A stretch of 64,000 nt of DNA from Streptomyces xanthochromogenes (GTDB lineage Bacteria; Actinomycetota; Actinomycetes; Streptomycetales; Streptomycetaceae): the NCBI RefSeq assembly GCF_014650455.1, contig NZ_BMUZ01000024.1:1-64000 (forward strand), read 5' to 3'. Below the pieces are notes generated by a model. It saw only the letters and a program-made list of their open reading frames with translations. It searched no databases and had not been told where the DNA came from. The translations under genes and the position numbers were made by a program. Shown here piece after piece: positions 41,381 through 50,295 of the stretch. Every line of letters begins with the position of its first letter. Position 1 is the first letter of the stretch.

Positions 41381-44101
41381 CTACAGCCAGGTGTTGTAGC
41401 GGCGGATGTACCAGCCCTTCACCAGCTGCGTCAGCGTGCAGTACGCCAGCAGCACGCCGATCAGCCAGGGGAAGTACCCCATCGGCACCGGCACGAAGCC
41501 GATCGTCGCGGCCAGCGGCGAGAAGGGCAGGAACAGTCCGGTCGCCACCGCGAGCACCGTCATCACCATGACCGGCCAGGTCGCCCGGGACTGGATGAAC
41601 GGGATCTTGCGGGTACGGATCATGTGGACGATCAGGGTCTGCGACAGGAGGCCCTCGATGAACCAACCCGACTGGAACAAGGCCTGGTTGGCCTCGGAGT
41701 TCGCCCCGAAGACGTGCCACATGATGACGAACATCGCGATGTCGAAGATCGAGCTGATGGGCCCGATCGTCACCATGAACCGGCCGATCCCCTTGGCGTC
41801 CCAGTTGCGCGGCTTGCGGAGGTAGTCCTCGTCCATGCGGTCCCACGGCGTGGCCAGCTGGGCGATGTCGTAGACCAGGTTCTGCACGAGCAGCATGATC
41901 GCCAGCATCGGCTGGAAGGGGATGAAGGCGGACGCGACCAGGACCGAGAAGACGTTGCCGAAGTTCGACGAGGCCGTCATCTTGATGTACTTGATCGTGT
42001 TGCCGAAGGTCGTGCGGCCCTGCACCACGCCCTGCTCCAGGACGGTCAGGTCCTTCTCCAGGAGAATGATGTCCGCGGACTCCTTCGCGATGTCGACCGC
42101 CGTGTCCACGGAGATGCCGACGTCCGCGTCGCGCAGCGCCGCCGCGTCGTTGATGCCGTCCCCGAGGAAGCCCACCGTGTGCCCGTCGCTCTGGAGCGCG
42201 CGGACGATCCGGGCCTTCTGTACGGGGTTGACCTTCGCGAACACCGTGGTCGTCGCGGCCAGTCGGCGCAGCGCCGCGTCGTCGAGCGCGTCGGCCTCGG
42301 GTCCGGTCACGACCGTGCCGACCTCGATGCCGACGTCGGCGCAGACCCGGGCGGCGACCAGCTCGTTGTCGCCGGTGACGACCTTCACGGCGATGCCCTT
42401 GTCCGCGAGGCCGCGCAGCGCCGCCGCGGCGTCCGCCTTCGGCGGGTCGAGGAAGGCGAGGAAGCCGACGAGGGTGAGCCCGGACTCGTCCGCGACCGTG
42501 TACGTGTCGCGCGCGGTCGGCATCGTACGGGTGGCGACGGCAAGCACCCGAAGGCCCTGGCGGTTGTTGTCCTCGGCGGTGCGCGTCACGTGCCACCGCA
42601 GCTGGTCGGTGAGCTCCACGCGCTCGCCGCGGTCCTTCATGTGCGTGCACAGGGAGAGGACCTCCTCCACCGCGCCCTTGGTGATCAGGACGTGCTCGGG
42701 GCGTCCCGCCCCGCCCAGCAGCCCGTTGCGGTTGAGGACCACGGACATCCGGCGCCGGGCGAAGTCGAAGGGGATCTCGTCGACCATCGTGAACCGTGCG
42801 TCGACGACAACCTCCTCGGCCTCGTTGACGCGGTCGATGACCGCCTGGTCCATGAGGTTGCGCAGCCCGGTCTGGAAGTGGGCGTTCAAGTACCCGTATT
42901 CCAGTACCTCGTTGTCCTCCGAGCCGTGCACGTCGAGGTACCGGTCGAGGACGATGCGGTCCTCGGTGAGGGTTCCCGTCTTGTCGGTGCACAGGACGTC
43001 CATCGCGCCCAGGTTCTGGATCGCGTTCAGCCGCTTGACGACGACCTTCTTCTTCGACATGGCCACGGCGCCGCGCGCCAGGTTCGCGGAGACGACCATC
43101 GGCAGCATCTCGGGGGTGAGCCCGACGGCCACGGCGATGGCGAACAGGAACGCCTCGTTCCAGTCGCCCTTGGTGATCCCGTTGATCGCGAACACGACCG
43201 GGACCATCACCAGCATGAAGCGGATGAGCAGGAAGCTGACCTTGCGCACCCCGTTGTCGAAGTTCGTCTGCGGGCGCTCTCCCACGAGCGAGCCCGCCAT
43301 GGAACCGAAGTAGGTGTCCGCGCCGGTCGCGACCACAACTCCCGTGGCGGTGCCCGAGGTTACGGAGGTTCCCATGAGGCAGAGGTTCCCCGCCTCGACG
43401 GGGTCGCCGCCGGGAGCGGCGCTCCGGTTGTCCTCGCCGGCCCGCACATCGGCCTTGGCGACCGGCAACGACTCGCCCGACAGCGAGGCCTGACTGACCA
43501 TCAGGTCTTTGGCGCCGATGAGCCGCAGGTCCGCGGGGATCAGGTCGCCCGCGCCCAGCTTGACCACGTCGCCCGGGACCACCTGGTCCATGGGTACCTC
43601 GACGGTGGTGCCGAGCGCTCCGCCGCCCGCCCGGCGCTGCACCGCGGTGGTCGTGGTGACCAGCTGCTTCAGCGCGTCGGCGGCACGGCCGGAGCGGTAC
43701 TCCTGCCAGAAGCGCAGCAGGCCGCTGATGCCGACCATCACGGACAGGATGATGACGCCGGGGTCCGCCGGGTCCTGCCAGTACATGACGGCCGCGAGGA
43801 AGACGAGTACGGCGATGAACGGGTTCGCGTACGCCTTCGCCAGCTGGACGTACCAGCGCGGGGCGCGGTCCTGGGCGACCGTGTTGAGGCCGTGCCGCTC
43901 CTGCCGGTCGAGCACCTCGGACTGGCAGAGGCCGTCGCGGTCGACGCCGTACTCCTTGAGCACGTGCGCGGTGGGCTGCGCGGCGATCGCGCCGAGCCGC
44001 TCGGCGACCGTACGGGTGCGGGCCTCCAGCTCGGCGGCCCGCCGCTCACGGCGCCGGCCCGGCGGCGCGAGCTTCTGGGGGGTGGGGGTCAGTGTGGTCA
44101 T
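41381..44101 (-). CDS. mgtA: Mg2+-importing P-type ATPase
   Basis: This 906-residue P3-type ATPase has the actuator motif SGES (208-211), the membrane motif GLTPEMLP (327-334), the phosphorylation motif DKTGTLT (373-379), TGDN and GDGINDAAAL, and about 10 membrane helices. These are the marks of MgtA/MgtB, which bring Mg2+ into cells at low external Mg2+. The ATG at 44101 has AGGGAG. A 14-codon leader peptide with its own ribosome site lies 243 bp upstream and probably regulates expression. Confidence 0.93.
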   Translation of the reverse strand: MTTLTPTPQKLAPPGRRRERRAAELEARTRTVAERLGAIAAQPTAHVLKEYGVDRDGLCQSEVLDRQERHGLNTVAQDRAPRWYVQLAKAYANPFIAVLVFLAAVMYWQDPADPGVIILSVMVGISGLLRFWQEYRSGRAADALKQLVTTTTAVQRRAGGGALGTTVEVPMDQVVPGDVVKLGAGDLIPADLRLIGAKDLMVSQASLSGESLPVAKADVRAGEDNRSAAPGGDPVEAGNLCLMGTSVTSGTATGVVVATGADTYFGSMAGSLVGERPQTNFDNGVRKVSFLLIRFMLVMVPVVFAINGITKGDWNEAFLFAIAVAVGLTPEMLPMVVSANLARGAVAMSKKKVVVKRLNAIQNLGAMDVLCTDKTGTLTEDRIVLDRYLDVHGSEDNEVLEYGYLNAHFQTGLRNLMDQAVIDRVNEAEEVVVDARFTMVDEIPFDFARRRMSVVLNRNGLLGGAGRPEHVLITKGAVEEVLSLCTHMKDRGERVELTDQLRWHVTRTAEDNNRQGLRVLAVATRTMPTARDTYTVADESGLTLVGFLAFLDPPKADAAAALRGLADKGIAVKVVTGDNELVAARVCADVGIEVGTVVTGPEADALDDAALRRLAATTTVFAKVNPVQKARIVRALQSDGHTVGFLGDGINDAAALRDADVGISVDTAVDIAKESADIILLEKDLTVLEQGVVQGRTTFGNTIKYIKMTASSNFGNVFSVLVASAFIPFQPMLAIMLLVQNLVYDIAQLATPWDRMDEDYLRKPRNWDAKGIGRFMVTIGPISSIFDIAMFVIMWHVFGANSEANQALFQSGWFIEGLLSQTLIVHMIRTRKIPFIQSRATWPVMVMTVLAVATGLFLPFSPLAATIGFVPVPMGYFPWLIGVLLAYCTLTQLVKGWYIRRYNTWL

Positions 44102-44343
44102 GACGAAAACTCCCTGGGGTGTCAGGGGTGGGTATGGCTTGGTGTGTGGGGCGCCTCGGGGCGCGGGGGTGCGCATCGCGTGCCGCGCCGCTGCGTACTG
44201 GGCGTGTACGCGGGCGGTGTCTGCCGCGTGCCGAGCACTGCTGCGTACTGGGCGCCGCCGCGTACTGGGCACCGTGTGCGGAACGCGGGGTGCGGGCGGG
44301 CGAAGCGTGCGGGAAGGCCGGCCGGGCTGACGGGGACTGCTGG
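44102..44343 (-). promoter_or_regulatory. mgtA leader region with short repeats
   Basis: This 242 bp between the leader peptide and mgtA is structured and GC-rich. GCGTACTGGGC occurs three times within 44190-44270. No further open frame with a good ribosome site was seen. It may fold alternatively depending on translation of the leader peptide. Confidence 0.5.
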
Positions 44344-44388
44344 TCAGCCGGCGGGCAGCGCGCTGCGAGGACTTCGATCGGGACTCAT
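44344..44388 (-). CDS. Proline- and aspartate-containing leader peptide of mgtA
   Basis: The minus-strand frame reads MSPDRSPRSALPAG and stops. Its ATG (44388) is preceded at 7 bases by GAGGAGGT, one of the best ribosome sites in the window. In enterobacteria the MgtL peptide, which starts with a Pro/Asp-rich run, makes ribosomes stall or fall off at low Mg2+ and turns mgtA on. This peptide also has a Pro-Asp pair at 3-4 and three Pro in total. The analogy is inferred, as the sequences are not homologous. Confidence 0.6.
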   Translation of the reverse strand: MSPDRSPRSALPAG

Positions 44389-44452
44389 CCCGAACACCTC
44401 CTCGCTACGGGTGCGACGCGGAAGGCGGCCGCACGGTTATTTGCGTCGATAC

Positions 44453-44485
44453 GAAAGTAGCATACTTGCGCGGATGTGAAAGTAG
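44453..44485. promoter_or_regulatory. Direct repeat in the mgtA promoter region
   Basis: GAAAGTAG occurs at 44453-44460 and 44478-44485, 25 bp apart, in an A/T-rich island (44436-44485) upstream of the leader peptide. This is the likely promoter or activator region. The spacer 44486-44642 shows no gene. Confidence 0.45.
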
Positions 44486-44642
44486 GGCCGAAAGGCCCGA
44501 GCGGGGGCGGCCGGGCCCGGGGTGGCCGGGGTGGCCCGGGCTGGAATGGCTCGGCGCCTTGGCCGGTCTCGTGCTTTCGGCGGGGTGGGGTATGGCCCAA
44601 CGGCCGATCCGCGCGGCCGGTGGTCCCCGGCACCATCGTGGG

Positions 44643-45077
44643 ATGGACCTCACCCGTCGTATCGCGGTGACCGCGGTGCTCGCGGGAGCCGTCGTCATTC
44701 CGGCCACGCTCGCCGCCCCGGCACAGGCGGCACCGGCGATGCGTGTGGGCGCAGCCCATACCGTCCCGGGCCATGTGGACCCGTTTCATGAGGGCTCGGC
44801 CCATGAGCGTGGGGTCCCCGCACATGTCCGTTCGGCTCATGTCCGTGCCGCTCATGTCCGTGCCGCACATGTGGGTGCTGCCCGTGTCGGTGCGGCACAT
44901 GGGGTCGCGGTACATCAGGCTGGCGCGCCGGTGGGTGTGGCCCAGGGGGACGCGGTCGCGCCCGAGCCCGCGTCCCGCGCGGCCGACCGCGGTGATCCGA
45001 TGCTCGACGTCGTCGCCGTATCGGCTGCCGCCCTCGCCTCCGCCGGCGGGCTGCTGCTCGCGCGCCGCAAGCGCTGA
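44643..45077 (+). CDS. Secreted His/Ala-repeat protein with C-terminal membrane tail
   Basis: The start at ATG 44643 gives 144 residues. A signal peptide (RRIAVTAVLAGAVVIPATLA) leads to a His-rich region with AHVRAAHVRAAHVGAARVGA repeats, then a C-terminal helix LDVVAVSAAALASAGGLLLA ending RRKR. The tail looks like that of a sortase substrate, but no LPxTG or LAxTG motif precedes it. An upstream ATG at 44592 would add 17 residues. The His repeats could bind metal ions. Confidence 0.6.
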   Translation: MDLTRRIAVTAVLAGAVVIPATLAAPAQAAPAMRVGAAHTVPGHVDPFHEGSAHERGVPAHVRSAHVRAAHVRAAHVGAARVGAAHGVAVHQAGAPVGVAQGDAVAPEPASRAADRGDPMLDVVAVSAAALASAGGLLLARRKR

Positions 45078-45183
45078 CCCGCGCGGCTCCGGCCGCCTGC
45101 TTCTTGCTCCTGCCGTAAGTCCCTTGTCGCACCTGCCCTTTGCACAGGTCCGCCACGTTTTCGCATCACCCGGGGGTGCCCAC

Positions 45184-45792
45184 ATGCTGCACGTGCTCTA
45201 CCTGATCGGCGTCGCCGCGTTCGCGGCCAGCGGTGTGCTGGCCGCGCACCGGGCCAACATGGACCCCTTCGGCGGTCTGGTGCTCGCCTTCGCCGCGTCC
45301 GTGTCCGGCGGGACCCTGCGCGATCTGATCCTCGACCGGCATCCGCTGTACTGGACCCACGACTGGCTCCTGCTGACGGTCATCGCCTGCGCCGGCATCG
45401 GCACGATGCTGTATCTGCGCAGGTGGGAGTTGCCGCAGCGGTCGCTGATGGTGGTGGACGCGGTCGGCCTCGCGGTGGTCACGGTCATGGGCGCCCGGGC
45501 GGCCGTGGACGCCCATGTCACCCCGGTCGCCGTGGTGATCCTCGCCGTGCTGACCGGCGTCACGGGTGAGGTCGTACGCGACGTACTGTGCGGACAGTTC
45601 CCGCCGCTGCTGCTCCGCGAGGAGGTCTACGCGACCGCCGCGCTGGCGGGCGCGCTCTGCTACCAGCTGCTGCACTGGCTCCAGGCGGGCCCGGCCCTGA
45701 CGACGATCGCCGCTGCCGGGGTCGTCCTGTGCCTGCGCCTCACCGCGGTCTTCCGCGATCTGCATCTGCCGAGGCTGCAGAGCGTGCGATGA
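45184..45792 (+). CDS. TRIC-type cation channel family (UPF0126) protein
   Basis: This 202-residue protein has two repeated three-helix units plus a seventh helix. Each repeat has a Gly-rich kink followed by Arg-Asp: GGLVLAFAASVSGGTLRDLI and VVILAVLTGVTGEVVRDVLC. This is the signature of prokaryotic trimeric intracellular cation channel homologues, formerly UPF0126, some of which are also linked to glycine transport. The ATG at 45184 follows GGGGGTG. Confidence 0.88.
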   Translation: MLHVLYLIGVAAFAASGVLAAHRANMDPFGGLVLAFAASVSGGTLRDLILDRHPLYWTHDWLLLTVIACAGIGTMLYLRRWELPQRSLMVVDAVGLAVVTVMGARAAVDAHVTPVAVVILAVLTGVTGEVVRDVLCGQFPPLLLREEVYATAALAGALCYQLLHWLQAGPALTTIAAAGVVLCLRLTAVFRDLHLPRLQSVR

Positions 45793-45932
45793 GTGCGGCT
45801 CAACTCCCTTTGTGGAGTGCGTAGTTCACCGCTCATGTGGCCCTGCGGGCGGCGGACGGGAGCCGGGCGGGACGCGGACGGGAACGGGAGGCTTCAGGGT
45901 GCTGGAGTAGTTCTTTCCAAGAGGAGTCTCCA

Positions 45933-46358
45933 ATGAAGCATCCCCCGGACCGGATCGATGTCGCCGCGGGGCTACGCCGCATCCTTCAGGACCTGTCGGC
46001 CGTGGAGCGGTGGACCGAGGGCGGGGCCGCGCCACCCGTGCCGTACGCGGACGAAGAGCCGTGGGACGGGCCCGAGTTCAGCGTCGAGACGATCAGTGAC
46101 AGCAGCATGCACACGGTCGTGGACATCGTCCCGCGGTGCTGTTCCGGCTCGGTGCGGGCCGGCCGGGACGGACCGAGCGACGACGAGGTGGCGGCGCTGC
46201 GCTCGACCGTCCGGGCGCTGCTGGATCTGGCGGACGTCGGTTCCGGGCGCGCCCGGACGACCGTGGTGCTGACCGAGCGTGGCCCGCGCGTGGTCAGTTG
46301 CCAACTGGGCGCGGGAGAGCCGGTGTTCACCCGTGAGCCGGTGCCGGGCCGGGACTGA
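45933..46358 (+). CDS. Hypothetical protein
   Basis: This 141-residue soluble protein has a very good ribosome site (AAGAGGAG). The opening helix RIDVAAGLRRILQDLSAVER is followed by an acidic middle, a second helix DDEVAALRSTVRALLDLADV and a final two-strand hairpin, ARTTVVLTERGPRVVSCQLG. No family is recognised. Confidence 0.65.
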   Translation: MKHPPDRIDVAAGLRRILQDLSAVERWTEGGAAPPVPYADEEPWDGPEFSVETISDSSMHTVVDIVPRCCSGSVRAGRDGPSDDEVAALRSTVRALLDLADVGSGRARTTVVLTERGPRVVSCQLGAGEPVFTREPVPGRD

Positions 46359-46376
46359 GCCCCGGCACCCGTGAAA

Positions 46377-46412
46377 GGCAGAGGCAGAGGCAGAGGCAGA
46401 GGCAGAGGCGGA
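46377..46412 (+). repeat. GGCAGA hexanucleotide repeat in a polypurine tract
   Basis: Five exact copies of GGCAGA (46377-46406) are followed by GGCGGA and a purine-only-like stretch to about 46455. The region 46359-46719 contains no convincing gene. Its right end holds the promoter of the next gene. Confidence 0.85.
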
Positions 46413-46719
46413 GGGGGAGGGAGGGGCAGAGGGGAGCGGGAGGGGGGGGAGCGGATAGCGGATAGCGGGCTTCGGATGCCGGACGGCGGTTCCGCGGGCC
46501 CCGTCCCGGGCCGTCCGCAACCCCGGAACGGGCCGCCCCGAGCGCGGCTCCGAGCGGCCGTGAAACCCCCTCCCACCTGCGGATACCGTCTGCCTTCCCG
46601 CCTGGGTGCGGGGGGCGGTATCGGTGTGGGAACGGTCCGGGAACGGGTCTCGGGAGAGTTCGTGGTGTCGGGAAGAGGAACCGGGCCAAACCGGGGATAC
46701 CACGTAAAGGGGATACGTC

Positions 46720-46992
46720 ATGGGGCGCAAGTCGGCTGGTCTCGTCGGAATCGTCGCCGCTGTCCTCGCCTTCGGCCTGGGAGCGACGATCGAGGCGGGG
46801 CACCCGCAGGGCCGGCCGGCCGGCGTGCAGGTCGTCGCCGACGACCGCGGCCCCACCGTGATCACTCCGCACGGCTCGTCCACCGTCACGCTCGCCGACG
46901 ACCGCGGTCCCACCGTGATCGCCCCGTACGGAACCCCCACCCCCACCCCCAAGCCCGCCGATGACCGCGGCCCGACCGGCGCCGCCGCCTGA
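46720..46992 (+). CDS. Small exported protein with repeated DDRGPT motif
   Basis: This 90-residue precursor has a signal-type helix (LVGIVAAVLAFGLGATIEAG). The mature part contains three repeats: VVADDRGPTVITPHGS, LADDRGPTVIAPYGT and PADDRGPTGAAA. The ATG has AAAGGGG upstream. No known family. Confidence 0.7.
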   Translation: MGRKSAGLVGIVAAVLAFGLGATIEAGHPQGRPAGVQVVADDRGPTVITPHGSSTVTLADDRGPTVIAPYGTPTPTPKPADDRGPTGAAA

Positions 46993-47010
46993 GGCACCCC
47001 GGCCACCACC

Positions 47011-47052
47011 GCGCCCCGCCACCCGCTCCCTCCGGAGCGAGTGGCGGGGCGC
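47011..47052. terminator. Bidirectional terminator between convergent genes
   Basis: GCGCCCCGCCAC (47011-47022) and GTGGCGGGGCGC (47041-47052) pair perfectly. CGCTCC/GGAGCG extends the stem past one mismatch to a CTCC loop. Confidence 0.85.
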
Positions 47053-47081
47053 GGCCGTACGGGGGTGGCGGCGGGGCCGGT

Positions 47082-50000
47082 TCAGCGGCGCCGGTCCGCG
47101 GGCACCCCCATCGCGGTGAACAGTTCCTCCGCGGCCCGCTCGTGCCGGGCCGCCTCCTCGGTCCGGCCGAGTGCCGCCTGCGCGCGGGAGATGCCGGAGT
47201 GGGCGTAGGCCATCTCGATCCGGAAGTCGAGCGAGCCCGCCAGCTCGTACGCCCGCTCGTGCAGGGACAGGGCGGCCACGGCGTCGCCCCGGCGGCACAG
47301 ATAGCGGCCGACGGTGTTCTCGATCTTGGCCCGGCGCAGTGGAGAAACGTTTGAGCTGACGGTACTCAGCGCGTGGTCCCCGAACTCGACGGCCTGCTCG
47401 GTACGGCCCAGCCGGTGGCATACCTCAGCCGACAGGGCGAGGGCCAGCGCCACCTGGCCGGGGTCGCGGTTCTCCTCGCACAGGGCGCGCGCCTGCTTCA
47501 GGCTCACCTCGGCCGCCTCGTCGTCCCCGATGCAGGCCTGCGCGAACGCCAGGTCGGTGAGCGCGACCAACTTGTTCTCGTGCCGCCCGACTTCGTCGCA
47601 CAGCGCGATCGCCCGGCGGGCCGCCGCCGCGGCCTCCTCGTGCCGGCCCCACTGCTCGTACAGCGTGCTGAGCAGCGTGAGGCTCTCCGCCTCCGCACGG
47701 CTCGTGCCCAGTTCCCGCTCGTAGCCGATCGACTTCTCCAGATGCGAAAGCGCCTGGGGGAAGTGCCCGAGCAGACTGTTGAGCTGCCCCAGCGTGCTCT
47801 CGCTGTGGGCCAGGGTCTGGAGATCGCCGAGCTGCTCGGCGACGTTCCGGCCTTCGGTCGCGATCTCGACGGCCTCGGTGAACCGCCCCAACTTCCAGCA
47901 GGCCACGCCCAGGTTGGACAGGCTGACACCGAGCAGCGACAGCTCGCCTAGCCGTCGCGCGGCGGACACCGCCTCCAGGCCCATCGAGCGGAACTCCTCC
48001 AACTGGCCGCGCGCGCTGAGCTGGAAGGCCAGGTTGCGGGTCAGGAGCACGGTGTGCCGGTCGCAGCCGAGCCGCCGGGCCACCCCCACCATCCCGAGCA
48101 GCGCCCCCTGTTCCCGTGCGAACCAGTGCTCCGCCTGCCCGCGCCCGGCGAACCGCGGCGCTGCCACGGAGGTTTCCTCGGGGCCGGCGGGTATTCGGCG
48201 GCGTCCCGGGAACATGACCTGGCACGCCGAATCCGTCGCCGCCAGGTAGTAGTCGAGGAGCCGGTGCACCGACGCGTCGTCGTCCCCCTCCGTCGCCCCG
48301 GACCGCAGGCTGTGCGCGAAACTGCGCACCAGGTCGTGGAAGGTGTAGAGGCCGATCTCCGGCTGCTGCAAGAGGTGTACGTCGAGGAGGAGTTCGAGGA
48401 TGTCCTCGGCGTCGCGCGGGTCCGTACCGAGCAGCGCGGCGGCGGAGTGCACGTCGATGTCGCCGCGCGGATGCAGGGCCAGGATGCGGAACGCGGTCCG
48501 GCACTCCTGGTCCAGGGCCTGGTACGACAGGCGCAGGGTGGCGGCGACGCTGCGCTGGCCCGAACTCAGCTCGTCCAGGCGGCGCGCCTCGTCGCGCAGC
48601 CGGTCGGCCAGATAACGCAGCGTCCAGCGGGGCCGGTTGCGCAGCCGGGCCGTGGCGATGCGCAGCGCCAGCGGCAGATGGCCGCAGAGCCGGGCCAGTT
48701 CAGCGGCGGCCTCCGGCTCGGCGGCGTACCGCTGCTCGCCCAGGGTCTCCGCGACCAGCTTCGCGCACTCCTGGGGCGACATCACGTCGACCGAGATCCA
48801 CTGCGCCGAGTCCAGTTCCACCAGACGGGCCCGGCTGGTGACGAGCACCAGACAGCCCGGCCCGGTCGGCATCAACGGGCGCACGTCGGCGGCGTCGGCG
48901 GCGTTGTCGAGCAGGAGCAGCAGCCGTCGGCCCGTGATCGTCGCCCGCCACAGTGCCGTGCGGCCCGCGAGGTCCTCCGGGATGCGCTCGCCCGGTACGC
49001 CGAGCGCGCGCAGCAGGCTGTCCAGCGCCCCGCCCGGCGTGACCGGCTCCTCGCCGGGGGTGTAACCGTGCAGGTCGATGTAGAGCTGCCCGTCGGGGAA
49101 CTCGCCGGCCAGACTGTGGGCCGCGTGGACGGCGAGCGAGGTCTTGCCGCTGCCGCCCATGCCGTCCAGGGCCACGATCCGCGAATGACGCGCGTAGTCC
49201 CGCCCCGCGCAGTCGAGGAGCTCCGCCAGTTCCCGCTCCCGGCCGGTGAAGTCCGCCAGGTCGTAGGGCAGGGTGCAGGGGGCGTCGGCGGGTGCGGCCG
49301 GTGCCGGGGCGGCGGGGGTCACCGGTGCCGGGGTGGGGGCGGGCACGGGCGCGGCCAGCTCCGGGCTCTCGCGCAGAATCCCCTCGTACACCCGGGTCAG
49401 ACCGGGGCCCGGGTCGACGCCCAGTTCCTCGACGAGGAGCTCGCGGACCCGGCCGTACTCCTCAAGGGCCTCCGCCTGCCGACCCGCCCGGTACAGGGCC
49501 AGCATCAACTGGGCGCGCAGCGTCTCGCGCAGCGGGTGGCTCTGCGCGAAGTCCCTAATGTCGCCGACGAGTTCGGTGCTCTCGCCGAAGCCGAGCCGCA
49601 GCTCGAAGAGGGACTCGGCGGCGGCGAGCCGGCGTTCCTCGAACGCAGTGGCCGCCGCCTCGATCACCGGACCGCCGGCCCCGGACAGGATCGGGCCGCG
49701 CCACAGGCCGAGCGCCGCGCGCAGCGCCTCGGCCGCCTCGCCCGGCCGGCCCCCGCCCGCCGCGTCCCTGGCCGACTGCACCAGCAGCGCGAACTCGGTG
49801 AGGTCCAGCTGCTCGGGGCCCAGCTCCACGCGGTAACCGGGGCCGTCGGTGACGATGACCTCGCCGCCGTCCGGTATGCGCCGCCGCAGGTCGGCCACGG
49901 CCTTGCGCACCTGGTGCGAGGCCGTGGCGGGCGGGTTCTCCGCCCACGCGGACTCCACGAGGCGGCCGATCGGCAGTACCCGGCCGGCCTCCAGCAGGAG

Positions 50001-50117
50001 GGTTCCCAGCACACGTTCCTGGATGAGTCCGCCCAGCCGCAGCCGGGACCCGTCCGCCCAGCCCTCCAGCGGACCCAGCACGTTGAAGCGCAACGAACCC
50101 GCCTCGGCATCGCTCAT
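47082..50117 (-). CDS. AfsR-type SARP regulator with NB-ARC and TPR domains
   Basis: This 1011-residue protein has an OmpR-like winged helix (1-95, SLRFNVLGPLEGWADGSRLR) and a bacterial transcriptional activation domain (100-250). A Pro/Ala linker leads to an NB-ARC ATPase with Walker A GMGGSGKTS (319-327), Walker B LLLLLDNAAD and PLALRIATARL. Tetratricopeptide repeats fill residues 620-1000. The order matches AfsR and large cluster-situated SARPs, which activate antibiotic genes. The ATG at 50117 has GGAGGG. It is divergent from a second NB-ARC regulator, marking the left edge of the peptide cluster. Confidence 0.92.
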   Translation of the reverse strand: MSDAEAGSLRFNVLGPLEGWADGSRLRLGGLIQERVLGTLLLEAGRVLPIGRLVESAWAENPPATASHQVRKAVADLRRRIPDGGEVIVTDGPGYRVELGPEQLDLTEFALLVQSARDAAGGGRPGEAAEALRAALGLWRGPILSGAGGPVIEAAATAFEERRLAAAESLFELRLGFGESTELVGDIRDFAQSHPLRETLRAQLMLALYRAGRQAEALEEYGRVRELLVEELGVDPGPGLTRVYEGILRESPELAAPVPAPTPAPVTPAAPAPAAPADAPCTLPYDLADFTGRERELAELLDCAGRDYARHSRIVALDGMGGSGKTSLAVHAAHSLAGEFPDGQLYIDLHGYTPGEEPVTPGGALDSLLRALGVPGERIPEDLAGRTALWRATITGRRLLLLLDNAADAADVRPLMPTGPGCLVLVTSRARLVELDSAQWISVDVMSPQECAKLVAETLGEQRYAAEPEAAAELARLCGHLPLALRIATARLRNRPRWTLRYLADRLRDEARRLDELSSGQRSVAATLRLSYQALDQECRTAFRILALHPRGDIDVHSAAALLGTDPRDAEDILELLLDVHLLQQPEIGLYTFHDLVRSFAHSLRSGATEGDDDASVHRLLDYYLAATDSACQVMFPGRRRIPAGPEETSVAAPRFAGRGQAEHWFAREQGALLGMVGVARRLGCDRHTVLLTRNLAFQLSARGQLEEFRSMGLEAVSAARRLGELSLLGVSLSNLGVACWKLGRFTEAVEIATEGRNVAEQLGDLQTLAHSESTLGQLNSLLGHFPQALSHLEKSIGYERELGTSRAEAESLTLLSTLYEQWGRHEEAAAAARRAIALCDEVGRHENKLVALTDLAFAQACIGDDEAAEVSLKQARALCEENRDPGQVALALALSAEVCHRLGRTEQAVEFGDHALSTVSSNVSPLRRAKIENTVGRYLCRRGDAVAALSLHERAYELAGSLDFRIEMAYAHSGISRAQAALGRTEEAARHERAAEELFTAMGVPADRRR

Positions 50118-50295
50118 GCCGTGAGCCCTCCCCCAGGTCACGAATCCCCGCCCCGGCCGGATCATAGCCCGTTCCCTGCCCTAGGTAACGGGGCGGTACG
50201 CGTTCGGTAAGCACCACCGTCACCTTGAGGTCCACCAGGCGGAATTGAGACAGGCCCTCGTCGACGGGCCCACACGCAAGTCGAGGAGAGTGGCC
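50118..50295. promoter_or_regulatory. Divergent regulator promoter region
   Basis: The 178 bp between the SARP and XRE-NB-ARC starts must hold both promoters. Clear heptamer SARP repeats were not resolved. An A/T-richer stretch, GTAACGGGGCGGTACGCGTT and onward, lies at 50185-50215. Confidence 0.4.

Noticed and set aside
46371..46964. Arg/Gly-repeat protein encoded by the GGCAGA tract
   Set aside because: The frame is created by the hexanucleotide repeat and overlaps a better gene at 46720 in another frame.
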